Positions 55,266 to 63,621 of a stretch of 64,000 bases of DNA are shown here, piece after piece (positions within the stretch are counted from its first letter, which is position 1; each line of letters begins with the position of its first letter). The DNA is taken from assembly GCF_000371785.1 (NCBI RefSeq), contig NZ_AQUI01000002.1:3265276-3329275 (forward strand), in the 5' to 3' direction. The translations under genes and the position numbers were made by a program. Source of the DNA: Actinopolyspora halophila DSM 43834. GTDB lineage: Bacteria; Actinomycetota; Actinomycetes; Mycobacteriales; Pseudonocardiaceae. Under the pieces are notes generated by a model. The model saw only the letters and a list, made by a program, of their open reading frames with translations. It was not told the origin of the DNA and made no database searches.

Positions 55266-55652
55266 TCAGTTCGGGATGATGTCGTGGTAGTCGGCGCCGT
55301 TCCAGTACCACAGCTGGTTCATGGCCGAGAAGTTCCCGACCAGAACGGCCTCGTCGTAGGAGTGGTGCCCGAAGTCGTCCCGGAGCCCCAGCCCGGCACC
55401 CCGGTTCAGGTGCGGAGCGATGTTGATCGCACCGGTGTCCGATCCGTCCCCGCGGAAGCACCACTTCTGCCGGTCCGAACCGTCGGACTCGAAGATCCTC
55501 ACCAGGCTGGCCGGGCTGACCTCGGGCTCGTCGCTGCCCGCATCGAGACAGCAGGTCTCGTCCCCGTCGGAGATCTCGATGCGGACGGCCACCGGGAACC
55601 CTGCCGACGGCGAATCCGTCGACGACCGGATACCGGGCCCCTCTCCGATCAC
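55266..55652 (-). CDS. Ricin-B-lectin-like small protein coupled to DUF4389 gene
   Basis: This 128-residue protein has GTG start 55652, which overlaps the DUF4389 stop as GTGA, so it is almost certainly translated. It has a CC pair in DGDETCCLDAG, a lectin-like block LVRIFESDGSDRQKWCFRGDG, and WYWNGADYHDII at the end. The beta-trefoil assignment is tentative and based on the Q-K-W and repeat pattern. No signal peptide is clear. Confidence 0.6.
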   Translation of the reverse strand: MIGEGPGIRSSTDSPSAGFPVAVRIEISDGDETCCLDAGSDEPEVSPASLVRIFESDGSDRQKWCFRGDGSDTGAINIAPHLNRGAGLGLRDDFGHHSYDEAVLVGNFSAMNQLWYWNGADYHDIIPN

Positions 55653-56302
55653 GATGCCAGCCGAAACGGCGGATACCGGTCGGTGACGAGGATCCAGGCG
55701 TAGGCGATGACACGGTTGTGCCAGCGGCCCACCCCCACCAGGAAGTCGAACGACCCCCGTGGATGGCGACCGGTGAACACGATCGCGAACCATGCGACCA
55801 CCACGACCACCACCGCCGCGATGTCCAGGAAGAACAACACCACGTAGTGCGGAACGACCAGCAGCCACTTCACCAGCGGAAGCCACCGGTTGAGCGTGCG
55901 GTCCTCGGGGGCGTCGAAATCGAGGTGCACCGCCTGGTGCTCGTCGGTGGAGGGATACCGGTCGTCCAGCAGAGCGAGGTAGACGATCACCCGGTTGACG
56001 AAGCGCAGCAGTTCGCGGTTCCAGTCGAACCACCAGCGCGGGTACTTGCGCCGGAAGAGGAGCATCAGCAGCGGCGGAACGAAGAGCAGCCCACCGGCGC
56101 TGGACACGACCACCTCCGTCGAGCCCTCGTCGAGGTGCATCGCCCGGCCGCCGACGCTGCTCAGCACGACGAGGATCGGCACGGCCAGAATCAACCGGAA
56201 TGCCGTGCCCACGCGGTTGAGCTCCCGGTCCGGGTACTCGACGTCGAAGCGAACCGGGTGCGGCCGCCGGGCCGAACCGGCTTCCGAAGAGTCCCCACTC
56301 AC
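55649..56302 (-). CDS. DUF4389 family membrane protein
   Basis: This 217-residue protein has three or four hydrophobic segments (about 31-47, 66-80, 135-160) and the DUF4389 marks RRKYPRWWFDWNRELLRFVNRV, YLALLDDRYPSTDE and a C-terminal repeat RWHNRVIAYAWILVTDRYPPF. GTG 56302 follows GGAGG by six bases. It is coupled through GTGA to the lectin-like gene. The function of the family is unknown. Confidence 0.83.
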   Translation of the reverse strand: MSGDSSEAGSARRPHPVRFDVEYPDRELNRVGTAFRLILAVPILVVLSSVGGRAMHLDEGSTEVVVSSAGGLLFVPPLLMLLFRRKYPRWWFDWNRELLRFVNRVIVYLALLDDRYPSTDEHQAVHLDFDAPEDRTLNRWLPLVKWLLVVPHYVVLFFLDIAAVVVVVVAWFAIVFTGRHPRGSFDFLVGVGRWHNRVIAYAWILVTDRYPPFRLAS

Positions 56303-56546
56303 CCCGCACCTCCACGGATCGGAGTTCTGCCCCACCGGAGCGGCCCCGGAAGTTCCGCACCCCTGTTGCCGGGAGGATCGCCGCGTGTCCCGCACGGTCC
56401 TGCCCACCACCGGCGAAGCCCGGTCCGGTCACGGCGGTCGCGTGACCGCAACGGTACTTCCCCGCCCGCATCTCCGCAGAATTCCGCCGCCGCGCAGCAC
56501 ACCCCACCGAAGACGCGGCCGAGCGCCGCGACCGGTGACCGGCGGG

Positions 56547-57818
56547 TCAGCCGAAGCGGACGGGAAGGGAGCGGTAGCGGACCAGCATCGGCACGGGGTC
56601 GAGGGTCAGCTGCTCCCGGTCGACGGCGAGGGTGAGACCGGGGTTGCGCCGCAGCAGCGCGTCCAGCGCCACCCGAGCCTCCATCCGGGCGAGGTTGGCT
56701 CCGAGGCAGAAGTGCTCCCCGTGGCCGAACCCGAGGTGGTGGTTCGGCTCGCGGGTGATGTCGAACGTCTCGGGCGCGGCGAACACCTCGGGATCGTGGT
56801 TGGCCGCGGCCAGCAGCGGCAGCACCAGGGAACCGGCGGGGACGGTCCGACCGTGCCAGGTGACGTCCTCGGCCGCGGTGAGCGCTTCGCTGCTCTGCAC
56901 GGGCCCGGCGTAGCGAACGATTTCCTCGACCGCCGAGCTCATCAGCGAGAGGTCCGCCCGCAGCAGCGCGAGCTGGTCGGGGTGATCCAGCAGCGTGACG
57001 ACCGCGTTGGTGATCAGGTTGTACGTGGTCTCGTAGCCCGCGGTGATCAGCGTGAACACCATCGCCGCCAGCTCGTCGTCGGCGAGTCGCTCGCCCTGCT
57101 CCTCGGCTTGGATCAGGCCGGTGAGCAGGTCATCGCCGGGGGCGCTCCTGCGCCGCTCGATCAGCTCGCGCACGAATTCCGCCAGCGCGGCTCCCTCGTC
57201 GTGGTCCGCTTCCTGCTCGGGCCCGGCCGCCATACCGTCGAAGAGCCCCTGCACACCACGATGGAACCGCTCGCGGTCGGCTTCGTCGACACCGACCATC
57301 TCGCTGATGACGGTCATCGGGACGGGCAACGCGAACTCGGTGCGCAGATCTACCACGTCACGGGCCTCGAGGTCGTCGAGCAGTCCGTTGGCCAGCTCGC
57401 TCACCCGCTGCCCCAGCCGTTCGATGGCGCGCGGGGTGAACGGCTTGGCCACCAACCTGCGCAGCCGTCGATGCTCGTGGGAATCCTTGTAGATCATCGA
57501 TTCGGTCAGCAACCGAAGGTGATCGGGCATCCCGGAGGCGATGGCCGGACCTCCGGCAGGTGAGCGCGGGAACCGGTCGTCGGTGAGCAGGCCCTTGCAG
57601 TCTGCGTACCGGGACACGATCCAGACGTCCTGATCGACCAGGGAAGAATCCACCCGGCCCCGATACACCGGGGCGTGGGTCCGTAGCCAGGTGAAGTGCG
57701 CCTGCGGATCGGCCACGAACTCCGGGCTGCCAAGCGTGATCGGATGGCTGACCGACGAAACGGACGTCCCGGGCGCGGAGACCGCCGGACCGTCTCCTGC
57801 TGTGGGGCTGGTCGTCAT
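56547..57818 (-). CDS. Bacterial cytochrome P450
   Basis: This 423-residue P450 has the I-helix AGYETT, the K-helix ExxR motif in VEEIVRY and the haem-binding loop LGFGHGEHFCLGANLAR with the cysteine ligand. It oxidises a small organic molecule with partner ferredoxin and reductase, which are not encoded nearby. ATG 57818 lies nine bases after GAGGAG, and ATG 57827 abuts the same site. It is divergent from a TetR gene with a dyad between them, so it is probably TetR-controlled. Confidence 0.92.
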   Translation of the reverse strand: MTTSPTAGDGPAVSAPGTSVSSVSHPITLGSPEFVADPQAHFTWLRTHAPVYRGRVDSSLVDQDVWIVSRYADCKGLLTDDRFPRSPAGGPAIASGMPDHLRLLTESMIYKDSHEHRRLRRLVAKPFTPRAIERLGQRVSELANGLLDDLEARDVVDLRTEFALPVPMTVISEMVGVDEADRERFHRGVQGLFDGMAAGPEQEADHDEGAALAEFVRELIERRRSAPGDDLLTGLIQAEEQGERLADDELAAMVFTLITAGYETTYNLITNAVVTLLDHPDQLALLRADLSLMSSAVEEIVRYAGPVQSSEALTAAEDVTWHGRTVPAGSLVLPLLAAANHDPEVFAAPETFDITREPNHHLGFGHGEHFCLGANLARMEARVALDALLRRNPGLTLAVDREQLTLDPVPMLVRYRSLPVRFG

Positions 57819-57843
57819 GCTTCTCATCTCCTCGAAGAAGCTA

Positions 57844-57858
57844 CTTACCTTTGGTAAG
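57844..57858. promoter_or_regulatory. TetR operator dyad CTTACC-TTT-GGTAAG
   Basis: The perfect 6-base dyad lies in the short divergent region between the P450 and tetR genes. GAAGGTACG and AGGTAAA nearby repeat the half-site. Confidence 0.72.
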
Positions 57859-57898
57859 CGAAGGTACGCCTCGTACTGACCGGAGGTAAAGTGACGGC

Positions 57899-58627
57899 AT
57901 GGTGGATCGACAGTCGGACACGCGGGAGCGGATCCTGGCCACGGCGGAGCGGCTGTTCGTCGAGCACGGCTACCACCCGACGACCCTGCAGGAGGTCGCC
58001 GTCCGGGTCGGCATCACCAAACCCGCGCTGTATCACCACTTCACCTCGAAAGCGGAGATCCTCGCCCACCTGCTCGATCCGATGACCACCGAACTCGAGC
58101 AGGTACTCGCCGACGCGGCGCAGCAGGAGGACATCGGCACGGTGCGGACGGAGCTGATGACCGGATGGGTGGAGATCTTCCTGCGCTACCGCGGGACCCT
58201 GCTCGCGCTGCTGCGCGAGCTGGCCTCCGTCCCGTCGGAGGCGTTCACCCGCATGCTGGCGGTGATGGAACACGCCGTCGACATCGCGGCCGGCACGGAG
58301 GCGGGCCCCGCCGAGCGGGTCGCGCTCGCGCAGGCGATCTCGGCCGCCACCGACCCGATCGCGCTGCTGCCGGACCTGTCGGACGAGGTGCTGCGCGAGC
58401 ACGTCCTCGCCGGCGTGTGGCGCCTGCTCGGGCAGCAATCCACGAGGACACGAGACACCCGGCGCACTCGTGGTGGTCGACCGAGGAGGATCTCCCCTGG
58501 TGACGCCGAACTCGCCCGCGAACTGCACGCCTCCGGAGAGCACTCCGCCGAGGAGATCGCGTCCCGACTGGGCGTCTCCCGGGCCACGGTCTACCGCCAT
58601 CTCAAAACCAAACGGAACAATATTTGA
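57899..58627 (+). CDS. TetR regulator with an extra C-terminal resolvase-type HTH
   Basis: Residues 5-60 are a normal TetR HTH (TRERILATAERLFVEHGYHP, VAVRVGITKPALYHHFTSKAEIL). The TetR ligand domain follows to about 185. Residues 193-242 are a second HTH of the Hin/resolvase type (GRPRRISPGDAELARELHAS and AEEIASRLGVSRATVYRHLK). So the 242-residue protein has two DNA-binding domains. ATG 57899 is preceded by GGAGG twelve bases away. It most likely represses the divergent P450 gene. Confidence 0.88.
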   Translation: MVDRQSDTRERILATAERLFVEHGYHPTTLQEVAVRVGITKPALYHHFTSKAEILAHLLDPMTTELEQVLADAAQQEDIGTVRTELMTGWVEIFLRYRGTLLALLRELASVPSEAFTRMLAVMEHAVDIAAGTEAGPAERVALAQAISAATDPIALLPDLSDEVLREHVLAGVWRLLGQQSTRTRDTRRTRGGRPRRISPGDAELARELHASGEHSAEEIASRLGVSRATVYRHLKTKRNNI

Positions 58628-58845
58628 GACCAGTTGTGAGACACTTGGAACCTCGCCGGGCCGACGACCGGTCCTCCGCGGCCACCTACCGGTAGGTCAG
58701 CGAGCCCCGGGGTCCCACCACCCAGGACTGGATGCTCCGTCCCGCAGCACCACAAGGGCACCACCACAGCGACCACGATCGCTGCGGTGCACGACCACGA
58801 TCGCCGGTACGGTGTCGGCACCGCATCCGATCACGAGGAGCGTGC

Positions 58846-59547
58846 ATGCCGGACATCGGCGAGGGACTCACCGTCCTGACGGAGCTTCCGTGGCCGCTGG
58901 TGATCGCACTGGCCGGGGTGCTGGCCCTGAGCGAATGCACTCTCGGGCTGGGGTTTCTCATCCCCGGTGAAACCGCTCTGTTCATCGCCGGTGCGAGCGT
59001 GACCGAACCCGACCAGTTCCTGGGCATGGTCGCCGTCGTCGCAGGTTGCGCGTGCGCCGGTGACTGCTTCGGATACTGGCTGGGGTGCCGCTTCGGCACC
59101 CGCATGCGGGAAACACGCATCGTAACCAGGCTGGGACGTGGTCACTGGGACCGTGCCGCTGCGATGCTGCGCCGCCACGGCAGCGGAGCGGTGTTCACCG
59201 CCCGGTTCCTGCCCGTCGTACGCACCCTGACCCCGGTGGCGGCCGGGGCGAGCGGCGTGGCGTTCCGCCGTTTTCTGCCCGCCGCACTGCTCGGAGCGAG
59301 TGGCTGGGCGTTGCTGCACATCGGTCTCGGCACGGCAGCAGGGACCTCGGCCACCTATCTCGAAGACGTCCTCGGACGTGCGAGCTGGATCCTGTTCGCC
59401 GCCCTCGCCCTGGTTCTCGCGAGCGCGATGGTCCGGCGTCGCTACCGCCGTGGCTCGGACACCGCCCCGACGAACGAACTCGACCACGAAACCGAGCAGT
59501 CCTCGGCGCCACGAAGCGGCTTCACGCAGAACCCGTCGGAGCACTGA
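58846..59547 (+). CDS. DedA/SNARE-associated (VTT domain) membrane protein
   Basis: This 233-residue protein has the VTT-domain features ECTLGLGFLIPGETALFIAGA, YWLGCRFG and the re-entrant region GSGAVFTARFLPVVRTLTPVAAG, plus a C-terminal membrane helix. DedA proteins move phospholipids or their carriers across the membrane. ATG 58846 has GAGGAG five bases upstream. It stands alone. Confidence 0.87.
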   Translation: MPDIGEGLTVLTELPWPLVIALAGVLALSECTLGLGFLIPGETALFIAGASVTEPDQFLGMVAVVAGCACAGDCFGYWLGCRFGTRMRETRIVTRLGRGHWDRAAAMLRRHGSGAVFTARFLPVVRTLTPVAAGASGVAFRRFLPAALLGASGWALLHIGLGTAAGTSATYLEDVLGRASWILFAALALVLASAMVRRRYRRGSDTAPTNELDHETEQSSAPRSGFTQNPSEH

Positions 59548-59827
59548 GCCACCTCGACTCGACGGCCGGCACTCGGAAGCGGTCGGCGAGAATCACGAGC
59601 CGCGCACACCGGCTCGACGATGCGGGGCCACGAGCACCTCGGGCCCCGGCAGGACACGAGGCGAGCCGACGAAACCGTCGTCCTTCGTCCCGTTCGGACT
59701 TCAGTCTCCGGGCCGCACACCCCGATGGACGGCCACTCTCACCGTCGGGAGGTGCAACGAGTCACACTCGTTCCCCGCACCGGGCCACCGCGCCCGCCCA
59801 GAATCGGGCATTCGGCACAATGGTCGC

Positions 59828-61255
59828 GTGATATTGGCTCTGTCTCTGCTGGGCGGTCTGCTGCTGATCGCCGTGATCATCGCGGCCAACGGGTACTTCG
59901 TCGCCCAGGAGTTCGCCTTCATCACCGTCGACCGAGCACGGCTGGAGGCCCAGGCCGAACAGGGTGATCGGGTTGCCGGGCGGATGCTGCGGGTGACCCG
60001 TCGGACGTCGTTCATGCTGTCCGGCGCTCAGCTGGGCATCACCGTGACCGGTTTGCTGGTCGGCTACGTGGCCGAACCGCTGGTCGGCAACGCCGTGGGG
60101 GCCCTTCTCGGGACCACGGGGGTGTCCCCGGCCGCGGGCATCGCGATCGGCACCGTCGGAGTGCTGGTGGTGTCCACCTTCGTGCAGATGCTCTTCGGCG
60201 AGCTGTTCCCCAAGAACCTCGCCATCGCCCGGCCCTATCAGCTCGCACGGTGGTTGTCGGCCTCGACGGTGCTGTACCTGCGCCTGGCCGGCTGGTTGAT
60301 CTGGTTCTTCGATCGGGCCTCGGCCGGACTGCTGCGGTTGCTGCGGATCGAGCCGGTGCACGACGTCGAGCACGCGGCCAGCCCACGGGACCTGCAGCGG
60401 ATCGTGGCCGCCTCCCGCCAGGCCGGAGAACTCCCCGCCGAACTCTCCCTGCTGCTGGATCGGGTACTGGACTTTCCGGACCGGGACGTCGAGCACGCCC
60501 TCGTGCCTCGTTCCCGTGTGGACGTGCTCGGCGACGACGCCACGCTCGCCGAGGTGCGCGAGACCATGAGCCGGGGACATTCCCGGTATCCGGTGCTCAA
60601 CGACGACGGGGAGATCGAGGGGGTCGTGTACCTGGTCGACGTCCTGGACGCGATCGCCGAGGGCTCGACGGCCGACGAGCGCCCGGTCACCGAGGTCGCC
60701 CGGCCCGCCACTGTCATCCCCACGTTGATGTCCCTGCCCGAGGCGGTCACCGCGATGGCGGAGTCCCGGGGCAAGTTGGCCTGTGCCGTCGACGAGTACG
60801 GCGGTTTCGCCGGCATCGTCACGGTCGAGGACCTGGCCGAGGAACTGGTCGGCGAGCTCACCGACGAGCACGACGTCGACGAACAGCCCCACCTGCTCGT
60901 CGGCGACGACGGCGAGCAGTGGTGGGTCCGGGGTGACGCCCCGCTCGACGAGGTCGAACGCGAGCTCGCCCACGTCCTTCCCCACGGGGACTACGAGACC
61001 GTCTCCGGCCTCGTCATCGCCAACCACGGAACGCTGCCCGACGAGAACACGGTGGTCGACATCGAGCTTCCCGGCGATCCGGTCGAACTCGCTCACCAGG
61101 CACACCCACCGAATCGGGTGCTGCGCGCCACCGTTGCCGAGATCGAGCAGCACGTGCCCGCGCTCCTGACGCTGGAGCTGCTCGAGAACACCCCGAACGA
61201 GAACTCGGCAACGGCTGACAGCCAGCCGACCGACCCCGGCCACGAGGAGTCCTGA
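59828..61255 (+). CDS. CNNM/CorC-type membrane protein with CBS and CorC_HlyC domains
   Basis: This 475-residue protein has an N-terminal DUF21/CNNM membrane domain (FVAQEFAFITVDRARLEAQA, SGAQLGITVTGLLVGYVAEP, LFGELFPKNLAIARP), then a CBS pair (residues 230-350: VEHALVPRSRVDVLG, SRYPVLNDDGEIEGVVYLVD, VDEYGGFAGIVTVEDLAEELVGEL) and a CorC_HlyC domain. Members handle Mg2+ or are called hemolysin-like. GTG 59828 has no clear ribosome site and may be leaderless. The next gene starts within its stop codon. Confidence 0.88.
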   Translation: MILALSLLGGLLLIAVIIAANGYFVAQEFAFITVDRARLEAQAEQGDRVAGRMLRVTRRTSFMLSGAQLGITVTGLLVGYVAEPLVGNAVGALLGTTGVSPAAGIAIGTVGVLVVSTFVQMLFGELFPKNLAIARPYQLARWLSASTVLYLRLAGWLIWFFDRASAGLLRLLRIEPVHDVEHAASPRDLQRIVAASRQAGELPAELSLLLDRVLDFPDRDVEHALVPRSRVDVLGDDATLAEVRETMSRGHSRYPVLNDDGEIEGVVYLVDVLDAIAEGSTADERPVTEVARPATVIPTLMSLPEAVTAMAESRGKLACAVDEYGGFAGIVTVEDLAEELVGELTDEHDVDEQPHLLVGDDGEQWWVRGDAPLDEVERELAHVLPHGDYETVSGLVIANHGTLPDENTVVDIELPGDPVELAHQAHPPNRVLRATVAEIEQHVPALLTLELLENTPNENSATADSQPTDPGHEES

Positions 61256-62277
61256 TGCCCGGCCCCTGGACGGCCATCCTGACCACCATCGCGATCATCG
61301 CGGCCAGCGCGATCTTCGTCTCGATCGAGTTCGCCACCATCGGCGCGCGCCGGACCCGCCTGGAGGAACAGGCGACCACGAGCCGCGCGGCCCGGGCGGC
61401 CCTGCGCAGCTCCTCGGAGGTCTCGGTCCTGCTCGCCGGGTGCCAGCTCGGCATCACCGCCTGCACCCTGGCACTGGGCGCGATCACCGAACCGGCCGTG
61501 GAACACGCCCTGGCTCCCGTGCTCACCGCACTCGGCCTGCCCCACTGGCTCGGCAGCACGATGGCATTCGTCCTCGCGCTGCTGCTGGTGACCTTCCTGC
61601 ACCTGGTGGTGGGCGAGATGGCGCCCAAGTCGTGGGCGATCGCGCACCCCGAGCGCTCGGCCGTCCTGCTCGCTTTCCCCATGCGCGGCTTCATGTGGCT
61701 GTTCCGCCCCGTGCTGATGCTGCTCAACAACGCCGCGAACAAACTCGTCGAGGCGGTCGGGGTGCGGCCGGTCGACGAAGTCGCGATCGAGCAGAACCCC
61801 GACGAGCTGCGCCAACTCGTGCGGCACTCCGCCGAGAGCGGCGACCTCGACTCCTGGTCCTCCGACCAGCTCTCCGGAGCACTCGAACTGACCCGGCTGC
61901 GGATCGGTGACCTCACCAGCGAGGAACCGGTCGCCTCCGTACCGAGCACGGCCACCGTGGCCGACGTGCAGGCCACCAGCCGACGATCCGGACACCTGCG
62001 GGTCCTCGTGGGCGCTCCCGAGGCACCGAGCGGTCTGGTGCACGTCCGCGACACCCTCACCACCACCCCCGAGCAGCCCCTCGACGGACTCGTCCGGGAC
62101 TGCTCCGAGCTGGACCCGGACACCACCGTCCTCGACGCCCTGTCCCGAATGCGCCGAACCAGCACCCAGCTGGCCCTCGTCCGCACCCCCGAACGAACGG
62201 TCGGAGTGGTCACCATCTCGGACATGCTGACCGGACTCTTCCCCCCACGGACGACCACCCAACCCGACCAGACGTGA
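61255..62277 (+). CDS. Second CNNM-type membrane protein (short CBS part)
   Basis: This 340-residue paralogue of the upstream protein has the DUF21 domain (SIEFATIGARRTRLEEQA, LAGCQLGITACTLALGAITEP, VVGEMAPKSWAIAHPERS) and a reduced CBS part, but no CorC_HlyC domain. ATG 61255 shares a base with the stop of the first gene, so the two are made together and probably form a complex. Confidence 0.87.
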   Translation: MPGPWTAILTTIAIIAASAIFVSIEFATIGARRTRLEEQATTSRAARAALRSSSEVSVLLAGCQLGITACTLALGAITEPAVEHALAPVLTALGLPHWLGSTMAFVLALLLVTFLHLVVGEMAPKSWAIAHPERSAVLLAFPMRGFMWLFRPVLMLLNNAANKLVEAVGVRPVDEVAIEQNPDELRQLVRHSAESGDLDSWSSDQLSGALELTRLRIGDLTSEEPVASVPSTATVADVQATSRRSGHLRVLVGAPEAPSGLVHVRDTLTTTPEQPLDGLVRDCSELDPDTTVLDALSRMRRTSTQLALVRTPERTVGVVTISDMLTGLFPPRTTTQPDQT

Positions 62278-62282
62278 CTCCG

Positions 62283-62317
62283 GCGGGATCCGGGTCCACC
62301 CGCAACCCGGATCCCGC
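62283..62317. terminator. Strong hairpin between convergent genes
   Basis: GCGGGATCCGGGT at 62283-62295 pairs perfectly over 13 bases with 62305-62317 around a 9-base loop. It separates the CNNM genes from the convergent enolase-family gene. There is no long T-run. Confidence 0.65.
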
Positions 62318-62327
62318 GAAAGGCCGG

Positions 62328-63506
62328 TCAGGCAGCACCACGATCGATCGTGGCCCGTTCGACGGTCCAGGAACGACACTGCTCGCTGAGCGACAATCCG
62401 AGACCGGGTCGGTCGGGCACGAGCATCCGGCCTTCACGACACTCCAGGCGTTCGACGAAAAGCGGTTCGAGCCAGTCGAAGTGCTCGACCCACGTGGTGT
62501 TGGGGTAGGCCGCCGCCAGGTGCAGGTGAATCTCCATGGCGAAGTGCGGTGCCATGGCCGAGTGGTACTCGTCGGCGAGCGCCGCGATGCGCGAGAACGG
62601 TGTGATACCCCCGACACGGGGTGCGTCCGGCTGGATGAAGTCGCAGGCACCGTTTCGGAGCAGCTCCCGGTGCTCACCGACGCTGGTGAGCATCTCACCG
62701 GTCGCCACCGGCGTGTCCAGCTTGCCCGCGAGAGCGGCGTGCCCCGCCGTGTCGTAGGCGTCGACGGGCTCCTCGATCCAGGTGAGATCGAAACGTTCCA
62801 GCGTCCTGCCGATCCGCCGGGCGGTGGCGCGGTCCCACTGCTGGTTGGCATCGACCATGAGCGGCACGGCATCCCCGAGGTGCTCGCGGACGGTCTCCAC
62901 GCGCCTGATGTCCGTCGCGGTCTCGGGATGGCCCACTTTGATCTTGATGCCGCCGATGCCCCGGTTCAACGCCTCGGTGCTGTTGTCCAGGATCTGCTCG
63001 ACGGGCGCGGACAGAAAGCCACCCGAGGTGTTGTAGCAGGCCACGGAATCGCGGTGCGCGCCGAGCAGTTTGGCCAGGGGCAGCTCGGCGCGCCGCGCCT
63101 TCAGATCCCACAGCGCGATGTCGAAGGCGGCCACGGCCTGGGTGGCCAGCCCGCTGCGTCCCACCGAGGCGCCCGCCCAGACGAGCTTGCGCCAGAGGCG
63201 ATCGATGTCGTTGGGGTCCTCGCCGAGCAGTTCCGGCGCGATCTCGCGGGCGTGGGCGTAGAGCCCGTCCCCTCCGGCGCGTTTGGAATAGGCGAACCCG
63301 AGTCCTTCCCGACCGCCTTCGGTGCTGATCTCGACGAAGAGGAAGGCCACCTCGGTCAGTGGTTTCTGCCTGCCGGTGAGGACCTTGGCGTCACTGATCG
63401 GTGACTGCAGCGGCAAGCGGACGAGGGACAGCTCGACCCGGCTGATGCGGTCGACGGCCGCGGAGGCCGCCTCGGTGGCGTGACCGCGAGGAATGGTGGT
63501 GGTCAT
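62328..63506 (-). CDS. Mandelate racemase/enolase-superfamily sugar-acid dehydratase
   Basis: This 392-residue enolase-superfamily protein has the capping domain (LSLVRLPLQSPISDAKVLTG), the K-x-K motif in GIKIKVGHPE, metal ligands in PLMVDANQQWD and WIEEPVDAYD, and the C-terminal HFAMEIHLHLAAAYP. It should dehydrate a sugar acid or racemise a hydroxy acid. It lies 115 bases after a glucarate-dehydratase-like gene in the same direction. The pairing suggests galactarate, talarate or a related substrate. ATG 63506 starts it. Confidence 0.83.
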   Translation of the reverse strand: MTTTIPRGHATEAASAAVDRISRVELSLVRLPLQSPISDAKVLTGRQKPLTEVAFLFVEISTEGGREGLGFAYSKRAGGDGLYAHAREIAPELLGEDPNDIDRLWRKLVWAGASVGRSGLATQAVAAFDIALWDLKARRAELPLAKLLGAHRDSVACYNTSGGFLSAPVEQILDNSTEALNRGIGGIKIKVGHPETATDIRRVETVREHLGDAVPLMVDANQQWDRATARRIGRTLERFDLTWIEEPVDAYDTAGHAALAGKLDTPVATGEMLTSVGEHRELLRNGACDFIQPDAPRVGGITPFSRIAALADEYHSAMAPHFAMEIHLHLAAAYPNTTWVEHFDWLEPLFVERLECREGRMLVPDRPGLGLSLSEQCRSWTVERATIDRGAA

Positions 63507-63621
63507 GTGCTCTTCTTTCTCGAACGAGCGGAACCGGTGCGGGGTAGGCGAACGAGGCGGCCACTCGGCCGGGGACGGTCGAGCGGCAGCCGGGATACTT
63601 GGACGGGTCTCGGTGTCGGGA

